NCBI GenBank assembly: GCA_008360955.1
Contig: LUCM01008695.1
Location: 140,596 to 204,595, forward strand
Reading direction: 5' to 3'
From: Fasciolopsis buskii
Taxonomy: Eukaryota > Platyhelminthes > Trematoda > Plagiorchiida > Fasciolidae
DNA: 64,000 nt
The translations under genes and the position numbers were made by a program. Positions 26,701 to 41,700 of this stretch are shown one piece after another. The notes under the pieces are model-generated. The model made no database searches. It saw nothing but the letters and a program-made list of their open reading frames with translations, and was not told the DNA's origin. Positions within the stretch are counted from its first letter, which is position 1. Every line of letters begins with the position of its first letter.

Positions 26701-29700
26701 GGTGTAATGCCGACGACATAAATATCTCAAATTAACGAATGCCGATCGGTCCCTCTGGGCGTACGAACGCGTTTCTCCGGACACACGACCACCAGCTGAG
26801 ATACAACAATCTAAATCACCCAGTTGCTCCTCTGTCAGAACAAAAGTCAGATTGAACCAATTCAGTCCGCCAACAGCATTTTACACCTCAAAGGTGTAAA
26901 GTCCATCAAAACATACTTACGCTATCGGTCAGACGATCGAGGAAAACTTGCAACTTACTTCCGCCTTCACTAAGTACCACAACGTCGCCCCAACATTCTA
27001 AGCCAAACAAAATCCTGTCTAACCAAATATCAACACCAATGTTCTCGTATGAGGACAAGGCTATCTCCATAACCATCTCAGTGACAAAATTAAAAATAAC
27101 AGGTGAAAACGGGCAATTCTGACGAACAACACTTCTAGTGGTGAACTCGGCCAAACAACATCATAGGCACAAACTCGGATGAGTGAAATGAATTTCTCTG
27201 GCACACCATTCAGTGAAAGGCAGTGACACACAACGGCACGATCGACTAAACCGAACATTACTTGCAAATCAGGAAAGACAGAAATCGTGGATCTGCGGAA
27301 CATGTGTCGATGATCCACGATCCATCGCTAAGTGCACATTTCGTAGACAGATAACCGATAAGGGTAAAAACCCACTCGGTTCTCACGCACACACTTTTCC
27401 CGAGTACTAGGTAGTCAGCGGAGGGTAATGCACATGAGCAGCTTCGACGCTATGCTTATTAAACTAAGTCCTCTGTTTTTTTTTCGTATGAGGAACTATC
27501 ACCATTCTTGTAAATCAGCACAATCAGCGAACAACGATCACAGAAGGTTTCTTAACTTCCATGTCAACACTTGGCCACCATCCTTGTAAAACGATGGCCA
27601 CATTCAATTTGGTCCACTTGTCTTATGCCCTTAAAGAAAACATGTCCCATGATCAAATACATTCCCCATGGAGAACTGGTATCCAGCTGCATTTGGTTAC
27701 ATTTCACGCATAAGTGTAAAGACATACGGCTACAGTGAGCCAAATTAACTGCTCTCGAAAGTACACAGCCAAACGTTCCAGGTGACGGTCCACAGAGTGA
27801 ATCAGTGTGTCGCTGGATTCCTCAATCACCTCAATTATTCTCGGCTTCCGTCAATCACTAGTTCTAATCAGTCGGTAAACATTACCACCATTTTCCATAA
27901 TCACAGCCGTTTCCATTCCCAGACATTTCCCTATCGACCACTGCTCCCAAAAATTTCTCACACTTCTGGTCAATTGACGTTTCACGGATCCACGTGTCTC
28001 ATTGCTTCTTACATCCGGGGAGATGGCTCTGTGAGCGTCTAACAGATCAACCAAAGTAGAAGATATTCACCTTTTTCGAAGTTTACGTGGCAAGGATTTT
28101 GCGTGACATTAGGGCAACGAGTAGCAATCACAGAAATAGGATCTTGAATGTATGTTTTGGAAACAGCGTGCATGTGTTTTGAAAGCTTCGGGAATTTTAG
28201 GTAGGACAGCTTGTTATCCTATTTCGTTGAGCGTATGGATATTGAACGCAATTCAGTGAACGCGAAGGTTTAAGTAATGCATCTTAACTATTTCTTCTCC
28301 TTCTACTAATGCTTCCATGAGATAAATCTATCTGATCGCAAGTCTTTATGGTAAATTGCGTGGTCCGTATATCGGAGAACGAAAATCAGAAAGGATCTTC
28401 GTAGGAAACATGCGGGAGGTGCTTGGACAATCGATACCTCGCGACTGACCACACCGTTTTCCTTGAAGAATCCTAACCAGAACTTCTGGCTCAAAAGCTT
28501 CACCCAGCACGCTAACTCGGAGCGGACACAGTTGCAGACACACACACCCCTATCGGAGCAATGGTAACCCAGTCCCGATTATCCTGGGCGACGGCGGATG
28601 AATTCACAGGGGGTTTTGGGACCGTTACTGCCAGAGAGTTCAGTAATTGAGCAAGAGAACGTTTAGGATTTTGAAGCGAAGCCTTTGGTTCTAACGAGAA
28701 TCTATCCGCTTTCTGTTGCCTTTGGATATTCACTGGTTTTATAGAAAAAATGTAACTCTGGGGAAAAGGCAGCAGTCAGTGAGGTTTGCTTTGCTGTTTA
28801 ACGCTGATGAGAAGTGGGTAAGTGGAAGCCCATCCTACTTGGATCAAGTATTCTTCCATCCAATTTTCCGACTGAGCTGTCAGATCAAGCCAATCCCCAA
28901 CTTGGAAGACCGGAAAAGCACTTCGTCAGACTTTCACTCATGGGCCTTAGAGGACTGCAACTTCGAGTACAGATAATCTATCCTGCACAGCTTGTTGGGT
29001 CATGGAGGCACACAAGCCGTCACAACACGTCAAGGTGCAGTCTCTTAGTGACGGACCCACTGGTATTTGGCCGCGAAGCAGAAGAACGACTAGAGCTCTC
29101 AACGAGAACCTTTAGTTTTAGCAAGCTGTGCACAGAGCAGTTGGAAGTGGCTAGATGGAAGCCATTCGTTTGTATCACCTTGCCAATCATTTTTTCAACC
29201 GAGTTTCCAGATCAAAACAACTAGAACCAAGAGAAAAATTCATCAGGGCTATATCCAAAAACCTTCCAGATATGGCTGAATTTTGGGTTTGAGATAAACC
29301 AAACTGTACAATGAAGAATCACCATATAGGTTGGTTAGCCGATATTGGCGTTTTGCTTAGAAATCTTATCATCTTGTGATACTATCAAGCAATGTGCCTT
29401 TCCTGTTGAAGAAAATCGATCTCACAACCATCATGGCAAAGAAATGCAAAAACACTATGAGAGCCTTGAGCGTATACAAAGATAAGACGGATGGCTTTCA
29501 GGAGTCTTGAACCAATCGTCCCACAGGGTCTTAAAACTGCAATTGCCGATTTACGACATGCATGGATGCAACAGAGAGCAGAAGAGCCAACTTGATTCGC
29601 AAATACTCCTCAGCCTTCATCTCGTAATGGTGGAATATCCTCTTTATTGTCTGTTGACAAATGTGTCTTCAAGTGTGATATGCTTTAGCCTTTGCTCCTT

Positions 29701-32700
29701 TTTCCTGCACATAAAACAACTGTCGATTTCGTCTTCACTTGAATTGGAACGCTCTTGGCCTGGGATCACTCACATAGTGCAAAACAAATTAGACAACATC
29801 GTGAAGTGGCCTACATTTTGTTCTCGTATTGTGAATGCCTGAAAAGGTCACAACGTGGCATTTTCTTCATTGCGCAGAGGATCAAACCTAAATAGTTACG
29901 GCAGGCTCCCATGCTTATCTGCCAACAACGAAGATATTCCCGCATCGTCCATAGTCAAACAACGTGAGGTTAAATTCTCTCACGATCCGTGCATGCCAAA
30001 GAAGTATCCTGCATTTGGAAAACTCGTTTTTGCCTCTACGGATCCTTGTCGTATTTCTTTGATGTATGTAAAAATATGTAAGTCTGCATTATTTCTCACT
30101 GGCTTGAATGTATCCCGGTTTGTTTCCTGGTTCGTTGGGAAAGGACTTTCACTTAATCACCGGATTAGTAAAACATCTCGACAGGCAGTGGGATACCTAG
30201 AGCTGGACACCTAAACAACACCATAAACAGACAATTTGTCATCTGGCAGTCTTACTTGTAGAATCTTCCCTGATGCTCATCATTCCGCACTTCGATGATA
30301 TTCCGTTATCCGATTTTGCATTACACTGCACGTCCGCCTCTCGATCGTAAGGGTGCATTATTCAGATCTATGGAATAGCTTGAAAAGTGAAATTGACCCG
30401 TCGTTATTCCCGTTGTTGAAAGTGTATTTTAACCCCGCAATTGTTATTCATAGATACGGCATAAAAGGTTGGAAATTCAACCTCCTGCGATTTGCCTTGA
30501 ACTTAGGTCCACGGATGAAACGCTAGAGCTCTGCGATATTTGTCTTCAGATCCACTCCACGTTAGTTCATATCATGTAATTTTTGATCAAAATGGAAACC
30601 AGAATATGACCTTCCTCGGACAAATTCGGAGGATGAAAATTGTAGGACTGCACGAGTCCATGACAACTTCACGCTATACTAAGGGAACGAACCTTTTAGA
30701 TATGACAACCGTATGCGAATGATAGAAGATAAAAACAAATCGACCAAACACGATACAGAATAACAAACAAACGATACTTCATGATGAAGAAAGACGAATT
30801 TCGGCAAATATGATTATCGGTCTATCTTCCATTAAGCAGACACTTCAAGATAAACACTTCCGCGGCTAACCTGACGCTCCACCATTAACAGATGACGAAA
30901 TATCGTGCAACCTTCGGTATTATCTTAGTGCACCTCTGATGACTGCACACGTAACAATGAGGATAACAACACCCTAAGATAGAAAGGTATACGAATTAGC
31001 CTCAATAAATCCAAAGAAAGCGACATCATAAAAAAACAGACGCACCTTCTAGTAATTGGTCCTTCAGTGATTCAATCAGCCGTTCCTGTTCTTCTATTTT
31101 CACATCTTTCAGTTTCATTTGACTGAAAGAAAACGGTATGAACAAAATAAATTGATCATAAAATGCATGCCGAAGTACAGAATTTATGAGTGATCGACCA
31201 GTCGTCTTGTTCGATTGGCTAATACTTGTGTGCGCCTAACCAGTTGAAACCCGTCGAAATTACTGACCAGGCGTGAGGAGCTGCTGAATCACTTAGTTTT
31301 TTTGGAGAAAATCGCCGATGTTTTTGCATTAGCAACTTTCCGCATACCAGGTAAGTGTTCCAAGTTATTGCGATCAGGGCATTCAAATATAAAAAACACG
31401 AGTGAAGATATCGTGTTACTTAAACATTACTCCAATGAAACCGGAAGACTGAGACATAAAGCTCGGCGAAAATAGCAGTTAACGCGATTTCAGTCGCTGG
31501 ACCACCCGAAAATCGCTTCACTTCAAATAGGACGACATAAACAGTTGGTCGTGATCAGTTCACTTCAGCCGTTGAAAACTAATAAGCTTGCAAAAATGTG
31601 AACTGACTTTGGTTGCTGCCTCAAGGCAACATCCACTAAAACGAAAAAATGAGGACAGAAAATACAGGAAGATTAAATGCAAGGTAGTAAACTGAACAAG
31701 TGTACAGAAGAGGGAAGATTTCGAATCCCAGAAATTCAATGATTGTAACATGTATCCATACGTAACGCCCGGGGGATTTCACAGATTCAAACCCCGCAGT
31801 CTGAATAGATCTAAGTGAGCCAGGTTAAGATCCTCACACCTACCGCATTTCATCGGCTAGTTGCCTTGTGAGCAAAGGCGATCGTACTCTCATTTCATAT
31901 CGAATCAGATTAATAAGAAACAAGCGCTTGTGCATTTTGTATTCTGGATGCTACCAATATATTCTTTTCTTATTAATATAGATCCACTCCCTGATACACG
32001 AGATATTCATTCACATTACAAGGACACGATGGAAGTGTCCTCGCATCCTCTACCTACAATAAACACCATTTTGAGTCGCACAGGAGCACCGATTTTAATG
32101 ACGCTGCATATACTCGACCTTTGATCGACAATCGGATGTCACGCAAACACCACAAGTGTCTCGAATTGCTGGAAGCCAATCGAACCTTCTGCATGCGCGA
32201 AGACATCATCCGATATACGACCACCTGATGAGACAACTACCTAAGTAATTACATTTACCCACCTTGCTAAATTCCTCCTCTACAAGAACAAGGTTGAACT
32301 TCGAACCAGTTCAGTACTGAAATGCTACCTTTCGGAGGTCGAAGCACATCAAAAGCAAACCCACATAATCGTTCAGGTGGTTGGAAAGAGTCTCACACTT
32401 CACTGGTTGTTCCCGCAGTGGCGCAACATCATTCGTATATTCCAAGTCAGACAGTCTCTTGTGTGAGTAATTAATCAGGTCAATATACTCATAGGAGGAG
32501 AAATGAATCTCCATAACTACCTCAAATTACAAAACTGAAGGGAAACGAGAAGAGGGGTGCTGCGAAGAACACAACTCTCGTGATTAAATCGGGTGAAAAA
32601 TCGTCATAAGCAACAAATCAGCTTCCACTGTTCTAATACACAGAATGAGGGAATGAAAGATATTTCTCCGCCCCAGCCTGTAGACCACAACAGCGCAGAG

Positions 32701-35700
32701 CCGCAGGTCACCCGGCACATCTCCAGGTTGCGGATACGAGGGTGACCACTAAGCTGCGGCTAGTCGTAAATAAAGTGGGGTCGCAATCATCGAATAAGCG
32801 GCAGCAGACAAGCAGTTGCAGTGCCAATAATGTGGTGGGGTTTCGTCTGGCAAAACTTCACCCGAAATCTTAATCGTTTCGCAACTGCGAGAGATCGATG
32901 CACTAGACCAAGCCATGGGGGATTCAGACGTGGCAAAGGTTGCACTGATGAAATATTTTCACAGCGCCGAGTTCTGGAGCACCGCCACAAGTTCCAGCAG
33001 CTCATTATAACACGGTCCATTGATTTCCGCGCTGCATTCGATTCACTTAATCGTGAGTAGCTGTGTGAATTGATAGGGGATGATGGTTTTTCTGCCAAGT
33101 TCTTAAGACTAATAGTGTTACTATTCGTTCACTACCACTCCGGCGCGAATGTACGGCGGTGAATCTTCAGAATTCGCTAACCCTTCTGGGGTAGGCAGGG
33201 TTGTTCACCTTCCCCGATTCTGTTCAAATATGCCACCGATTGGATTAGGAGCAACGCGGTGACTCCCTATCCGGGCATCCAGCTTAGCCCATCCGTTTAT
33301 ATCACGTATCTGGAGTTCGCGGACGATGTCAGTGTGCTCGGCGATTCTCCGTCCGCCATACAGGCTATACTCGACCGAACCACTTGTGCTGCGAAAGTGG
33401 GCTTCGAAATCAATACGAACAAAACGGAAGCCTTTTCAACCTTCCCCATCCTAAGTGTGCAATAACTTTCCATTAATGACGAGTAAATTGCGTGCCGTCA
33501 TTCACATACCTGGAATCCGTCCTCCTGCAGAACGGGAAAGCGAAGGACGAAATTATCAGGAGGGTCAACAGTGCACGTAAAACATTTCCACAACTTCGAC
33601 GAGTAATAGGGGCACGCAAATGAAATCAACCAACATACAAAGATTCGCGTCTTTCGCCCTACAGTCCGCCCCGTGATCGCATGCGGATGCGAAACCATCG
33701 TTGCGAGCTGAGGATAGCAAGAGGCTGGAGATATTCGATCACTGGTGCTTGCGACGACTCCTCCGGATAAATTAGGAAAGACGAACCTCTAACAACGAAA
33801 TAAAAATGTGATGCGGCAACACTGAGCGGCTGTCCATCTTCCTCCGACGATGTCGGTTGCAGTGTTTTAGTCATGTTCTACGGCACTCAGGTACAGAACT
33901 CTCTCGACAAACGTCTTGTCCAGCAACATGCATGGGATGGTGCTGTCGCCTTAGCGGTCAGCAGCAAACATGGATCGACGTTATTGAATAGGACGTGGAG
34001 CGTCTAGGCTGAAGATCAATCTACGGTCACCGCTACTGGAAGCAAAATTGGTGGCAATCTGTACAGATTCGGCTTCGAACCGCAAGGCTTGGACCGCAAT
34101 GATTCGAGATGCCCATGGAGCCGACTTACCCTACAGCAGGAGATAGTCGCGTAAAAGTAAAAATAAATGCCTCTTACTGACCAACCGAGGAGGACTCATC
34201 ATCCTCCTTGCGGATAGTTACAAGCACTGATTTACATCAGTCCGTAGAAATTTGCTTCCTTGGCTAGAGTGACCTTAGTTTTCGTGACTTCAATGTTAAC
34301 AGTACATCAGTGTCCCTGGTAGACAGAAATAGATCATCTGATCAGCATTCAGTGTGCCTTTTCAGAAAACCAGTCCCCGAAAGACCCTCATTTCTGATGG
34401 AAGAATTGTATCTAGTTGCACTGTTTAAGTTGTACTAATGGAGGAGAGATCTAATGTCGAATTAAATGAACTAAACTGTTACTCAAGATGTTTTGCTTAG
34501 CATTCAATGTGACGCTCCTGAAAGTGAATCAATGAGCCAACAGATTACTTGATAACTCGGATCACATCTAACTTTCGCAGATCAACACTCTAAACCGGTC
34601 GAGCGAAAGGATCTGTGAGCACCCAACAGAGCAACGGGAGTCGAAGATATCGACCGTCTCTGAGGTCCACACTGCCTGAAGTAACAAGCAGCAGATATGC
34701 GGAGTCCAGGGGTTCTCTAATCTGTTCCCAGCGTTTGCTAGGATCCTGTGCCCTGTGTTGTGACGATAATAGGTTTGAGAGCTCTGTCCGGAATTAAAAT
34801 CATTGATTATCAACAGGGATAAGCTGTATAAAACGCATAATTTTCTCGTTCCTGCGACCAAATAACAAGTCCAAACAAAAATGAATACAGATCAAGGCGC
34901 AATCGGAATCCCATGTTTGGATCCAGATAATCAACAAACTTTGACTGATCCGCACCGTCAGTAACTAATGGCAATGTGGTCAGTCTGAATCCAAAGCTCT
35001 ATGGGTGGAAGAGGGTATCAAGTGAGTCGATGCCGTTTTTTATATCAAAATTTTCGCTAACCGGAAACAGTCAGTGGTCGGAGCAAACATGGATAAGGCG
35101 AAGCAATCGGCTGATCACGATCCAAACGGTATCACCTATACCGATGAAGCGAAACCAATAAGTAGACGTTTCACATCAGGTTTTATTGCCAATCAAACTA
35201 AAGCCACGGATGAGGCAATTTCAGAAACACAGTGCTAAGATTAAACTATCAACAGCATATTGACAAAATTCAACCGACGCGAAGAACTAGTGGGAATAGG
35301 TTTGTTGGAGCTGTGAACAAGATTGTGAATGCATAAAGAGACCGTAGCCATTATAAAGTGAACGCGTAAAATCCGTGAACAGAGGTGATGTGATTTACCG
35401 ATTTTCCGTTCCTATGCTCAGACTAGAGGCTGAACAAATGTGATAGGAAATAAAACAATAAAAAATGAAAAAAACGAGAACAATAACTTTACCATCACTG
35501 TAGAGTAGGATGCGGTTGCTTTTAGTGTTGTTACTTCCAACAACTGTGTTAAATGAGCGCTCAGTTCAGCCCACTTTTTAAAAAAAAATAAGGCAAACAT
35601 TCTACGGACAACCGGATTTGCTGCTTGCGTCCTCGATCAATAAACTGCATCGAAAATAGCATTAAAGCTAACTGATGGTCCGAATCCACGTACGTGGACC

Positions 35701-38700
35701 AACACGATTTACGGTTTTGAACAGAATCGTGCCAACAGCAGGTTACTGCGACATGATTTGTTTCGGAATAACGATAGCGTTAAACAGCTGCGTCACTGTG
35801 TCGGGAATACGGACTAGACAGAAACAGTCGGTTATCTGCACAGAGCTGGAGTAGTGGACCTCTATTATCTGTAAGCGGAGCGGACAAGGCGCAACGCTGT
35901 CAAAAGAAGCTCCTAGTGCATTAAGTTATCCAACTTACGGGTTGAAATCACCAGTAGACACTACAATGTTGAACTCTTTTCTTTCTTGCAAATGATAATG
36001 ACGAATTTGTGATGAAACTTGTCTTTCTGCAAGTCAGTGGCGATCGTGTTGTCATTTACTATCAAATCACAATGATTGAAAAGGTACTTTTGTACAGTTA
36101 GACTGCAGTATTTTCATTTTTCCCCCGGTTCCCCTTGGATATTCACTTTTCTTATAGAAATATGTAGCCGTGGGGAAAAGTCAGCAGTCAGTGAGGCTTG
36201 TGTTGCAGTTCAGGACTGAACGACGATGATGATGATGATTCTGCAAGTCCGTATTATCGTCTGCTGGGGCATAGGTCGAGGTGGTAAACAGGCTGCATTT
36301 GGGACATGACGAGTGAGAACAGAAGTGGGGACTTGCATAGGCATTTCAAAAAGAATACATTCATTTAATGGTAGAAGTAATAAGAGTCCATCGAATGGCA
36401 GGTTGTCGCCGTACCCGGTTTAGTGTGGTCTGAAGGCAGCTGAATAAAATGAACAATTGGAGTAAAGCAGTCATTTTCTAGCCTTGCGCCAATACTGGCA
36501 TCGGTTAAATCTAACGAGCCACAGTCCGTCGAGGCATCTTGCGTCGTCCCAATATCGGAAGAATTGGTCATACACGAAAACTATACAGACTGAAACAGAG
36601 AAACAATTGTTTTTTACACCAATCGGAAACTTTGTTTGAAGTTATTGTACTCAAAACAGCAGGAATACCGGCTGGGCAAAACGGTTACGAGTTTGATTTT
36701 CAAAAGACTGAGTAAACTAACAGACTCAAGGAAGATAAGTAGACAGCTGACTTTCACTTACGCTTATAAAATATCCCCTTTTGTCATTAAAAATGGTGTG
36801 TTTATGTCTCATGCTTGGTGTCAATGATAGCAAATGATTGATTTTCTGAAGCAAAAGCTGGACGAGGGTTGAGGTTGGGAGCCGTCGTCCGTTGAGCGCG
36901 AGTTCAAGGTTGCGATAGGCAACAGAAGCTAATCGTTCCAGGAAATCTCTAATGTTTTGTCGGTTGAAAGCTCGCTAGGGCTAACGGTTGTCATCATCAT
37001 GTGATGTGAACCGAAGCGAACGAGATAACTTATCTGTGGTTTAGTGTCTATTGAGAAGACCTGGATAAGGTAACGCCACTGATAGGATAGGTCAGAGTTA
37101 ACAGGTGTGAGCGAGAAGAACTTACTCGTGCAACTCCTTCAGTTTTGCCTCTGCTTCTTGCGAACGCAATTCAGCCTGCTCACGAACACGCACCTCATTG
37201 TTCAAAGCAACTTGCAGGTTTGATCGTTCCATTTTGTTCACTTTAGATGATTTACGCAAGCGCCAGTCCAGTGTACTTTCGCCGGTGATACTCATTGCTG
37301 GACTGTCCATTAATAACGACGTATTCTCATTGATTGATGCAGATGGATTGGCAGTCCCGTTCCAAGCTGTCTGATACTCGCTAGTCGAGGTGGCAGTAAT
37401 ACTGTTATCATGATTTGTCATTACACCCTCAGGACCCATACTGGCCACACGTAAAGCCTCCAGTTCCGATACGACACGAACTGTGAAAGCCTACAGGCAA
37501 TTGGAAAATGAAACGAAGATTATATTCTCCTTCAAAATAAAATCCTGTGAACTCAATATGATTCAGTGCAAACTCATAAAGAATACCCAGAATTCCAATG
37601 CCGGAAACCAGCAGGACTAGTAACGAGAAGAAAGGACGAAATCGAAAAATGATAGAAAAATTCGCGATTCAGTAACATGGAAAACTGCGATTTCCCAATC
37701 ACTCATCGGCACACACTGAAAACGACAATAATGTGGAGTCCGATTGGGGATATTAGTCTATTAGTTAATAAGTCCATGTTTGCCGAGCCATGATCGCTGA
37801 GCTCGGGATTTAGAACTGGATGCATTAGTGACTTTTTCGTTCTAAGCCCCAAGCCCAATAACCACAAGGACTGAGAAGCCACCAAGGTGAGCTAAAAAAA
37901 ATATACTGATTTTAAAACTACGGAAAGAGGTTAAAGTGGACGATTTCGGTAAGGTAGGAAATGGGGGGTAGATGACAACTCGTTGTTTTCCGGCTCGTTA
38001 CCACAAACCCGATCTACTGCAATCTTGCATTGTCCTAGTCCACTCCAAGTTTCACGGCCATGGTTGCAGGTCTCCGTTCCCGTGCGTTGGACCCTAGCGT
38101 CAATGGTACATTCCCCTTTCCCCACAATCACGCATACAGTGCGCAGAAAACCACATTGCATTCATAAGTTAACTAAAAATAGCAAACAACACGGTACTAC
38201 CTTGTAGAAAGTATTATTTATCTGTTCTTGTAAGCATTAAATTATTTTACCAAGACAGTCTTGTTTCTTCAGGACCAATGTTAGTTCGCTTTTTGAAGTG
38301 ATGAAAACGGTATGTAGGTGATGTATTGTTAGTCCAGATAATAAGATCTGATTATTGATTTATTTTAACACCTCACACTCATTGCAATTGAATTCAGTTT
38401 GCCAGATGATTATAAACATGAGTAGTGCATCCGAATACGTAGAAAACCCTCAGCGAATAAAATGGAATTAGGATTCTCATGCAGAGAATGGCAACTGTTC
38501 GTAGAACTAATCTAACCGACCATCCTGTTGAAGCAATATCTCGTAGATCGGGTCGTTCAATCCAGTAAAAGAAACTCAAACACATTGGCAACGTGTTCAT
38601 TCCAATTCGGTTTACACGACATAGCGTTCCTAAATGTCTTGGTTAGGGTCACTGCTGTTCATGTATCCCAGAAGGATGAGTACAATGAAGCAGAAAGAAG

Positions 38701-41700
38701 GGCATTTTCCAAGAGATAAAAACACATGAACACATAAAACGGCACCGGTACGTATCTGGAACAAGTTGTCAAGTAGAATGGATCGCTGGTACATAGACAT
38801 ACCAATTAGGTCACCGTGCAAATGAAATTATTGTGAGAACTGATATTCATCGTTATTACTTGAGTACCAACGAAACAACCCGAATATCAGGGAAAAACAT
38901 GAACGTCGTAGAGAATGTCGAGTGTCGTGACCAACTACGTTCCACTTACAAAAACCGCAAAGGGGTCAAATCTACTCACAAACAAGAATACGAAAACTGA
39001 TTCACAGCATTTTTCCACCGGATATCACTGGGATCAGCAGTGATTGTCAAAAGTGGCTTCAGTTAAAGAACGAATGCCCAATCAATACGGCCGCCGAAAT
39101 TGCGTAAAATGAAACCAATATGGACACGGATAAATGTGATTTGGAATGAAACTATTAGATGTCAAGTGACGAGTTCCATTCTGTAATCCAGTTTTGAACT
39201 GGAAAAACGGACTATCATCATGCATTTTTTGCATATTATTCTCACTGATCGAGGGGGCTGTCACAAGTAGTTAATATGCTAATCAATTCAACGTGATAAA
39301 ACGTATCACTAAGAACGACAACGAACCGTCAGTAGAGTGACAGAAGTTGATCTGTTTCATTTTCAACAGACATCTGAAACCAAACTGGGGCTGCAGAAAA
39401 ATGCATTATTCAACAAGGGTGATTTGATATGTCGTGCGGTGTTCGAATTTAATCGCTAGTCACTACTGTTCGCAAACAGCACTTTGTTGATGCGTGATCC
39501 GCTATGACGATTGACAATTGGTTCCAATCTATTGAATGAGTCGGAAAATCAGGCGCCAAGCCAAAGTGCTGCTCCCGATGGTCCATTCAAAATCCCAATT
39601 CTTTGTTGTGCATGCGATTTCAATTGGTGTATCCTGTTTCCCTAGTCATATAGTTATGAACCAGATGACGCTATGAAAAGGCAACAGAAGTTGATAAGCA
39701 CATGAAGTGAACCGGATTGGATTGAGATAAATGAATCATAGACGACATCTCTCTGGATTACGGTTACCGATTGTTTTCAATGTTGTATTTGATTTGAAAA
39801 ATAAAGAAATATATCTCGCACACAGACATATATCGAAACAAAAAAAATTAAGCTACTCATGCCTACAAGGGAAATAATCAAGAGAAAATGATCATCGTGG
39901 CCCGTGGTATTGAATATATCTACCTTGGAATCTAGAATAACTCACATGCAATTTGTCTTTTGCTGCACGCTCGTCATCAGCCCACTGGTTCAGTTCAAAT
40001 AATTTGTTCTCCCAGTTTCCGATGCTGCCTTCTAGTTCTGTGTATTTGGCTTGTAGATCATTCAGTTCTTTCAAGGTATTTGACTGTCACCAAGAGGCAG
40101 AATGCAGTCCGCGAACACAAACCGAGGAAGAAGGAAATATTTGTGAATTAGAGCTACGGTAATTGGAAGATAAAGTGATCGGGTGGTGGAAAACGAAGTA
40201 TGTTCAGTGAGGGGAAAACGTTACATATATCCCCCCACAACTTTAACAGGAAAACTCGCCGTGGTCAAGTAGATGAGGAGCTCTTCATTTCAACATGGTC
40301 AGAGGTTCGAATTCCACATCTGAGGGTCACTTTGGTGGCAGATGGCAATCTGTTATCACCCGGCTCGTTATTATCAACATTGCAGGAGAAAGGCGGATGT
40401 CCCATGTTCTCCACTGATTTGACTGATTTCCGCCAATCAGCCTAGGATTTTAAACCAACCACGGGTACTGTTTGAACTATACGATTCTATGATCACCAGC
40501 ATCTGCGGCGGAGTAATGCACTGAACAGCAAAAAATTCTAGCCCCAAGTGAAGGGAAAATGAACTGAGCAATCAATCACCGATCCGAAGTGGGTTATGAG
40601 ACTCTTAAATTGCTATACTACCTCGTAAGTTAGATCTGCTTAAAGACTCGAATTAGGATTCCAACAGTCGAATTTTCATTTTGCTTTGGGCTACCGTGTA
40701 ATACTCAGCTTACTGACGCACCGCGGGCCACAATGGCTAACTGAAGTGGAGTTAACAGATGGAAGAGTTATCATACGTGTGTAGAACTGTACAAAATGTT
40801 CATTTTTCTCCATTTTCGATTCATGGTTCTTCTTATGTACAGTACACAGATTTCTGCAGGACGTAAAATGTACGCATACAGGCTAGCTCTTCCATGGCAC
40901 CGGTGCATGTCACTAGTAGAGGGCTGATTTAGTACGTCATCCTCCGAGTCTTTGATCAAAGTGTCCCGTCAACAAGACGGCCTGCTTGTCTAGTTTTATT
41001 TTCACTTTAACAGCCACTACGCTAGCTTTACTTAGTACTCTCACAGTATTACCTAGTCAGGAAAAAAGGAAAAATAGTGAAAGACCGATAGTAGATTAAT
41101 TTGAAGAACTACGTGGAAGAAGAATGATCTCGAAAGAAAGAACGCATTGACTGCAGTATTGACCCATATCATCCACTGTCTCCAACCACCTCTTGAGAGG
41201 GATTTCGTAGAACTCAACTCCGTGGTCTAGGTGGAACTACACGGATTAGTCCACTGGTTAACATCTTCATATTTGTCATCCGCTGACCACTTTGAGAAAA
41301 TGACAAAGTTGAAGGGGAACGAGGAGAGAGAGAAAGAGGGACACCAGAACAGGCCCAATTCTCGTGGTGAACTCGGGTGAAAAATGGTCATAAGCAACAG
41401 ATCGACCTCAGCTTTCGAGGTTCATGTGGCTGGAGTGGCGCGTGGTAGTTACCGCTGAGTCTACGGCTTCTTTGTTCTGTTCCCGATGTTCTTCCGGATC
41501 ATCAACATCCCCTTGCCACTACAATCGGATTGAGAGATCTGACCGGAGTTGAAATCATCGAGAACCAGCTGTGCAGAACGGATGGTCTTTGCGTTGGTGT
41601 GATCACAGATTGAGAGCAAACAAAAGCGAGTATAGACGGAAGTATGATCTGAGCTCCAAGGTGTGACTGACCGGGGCCAACGGTGACCGATACTAATGTA

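Larger units (their letters stand above)
20641..31045. other. Intron of the kinase gene, 10.4 kb, repeat-rich
   Basis: Largest intron of the chain. Recognisable contents are entered separately: RTE fragments, a SINE, repeat D and a CR1-like LINE. Regions 22.0-24.0 kb and 28.1-28.7 kb hold nothing I recognise. If the 38-bp microexon is wrong, an undetected exon must lie between 15.2 and 31.0 kb. Confidence 0.5.
31123..37125. other. Intron of the kinase gene, 6.0 kb
   Basis: About half is LINE debris (entered separately). Regions 31.2-32.0 kb, 35.2-36.0 kb and 36.3-37.1 kb show nothing recognisable. Confidence 0.5.
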
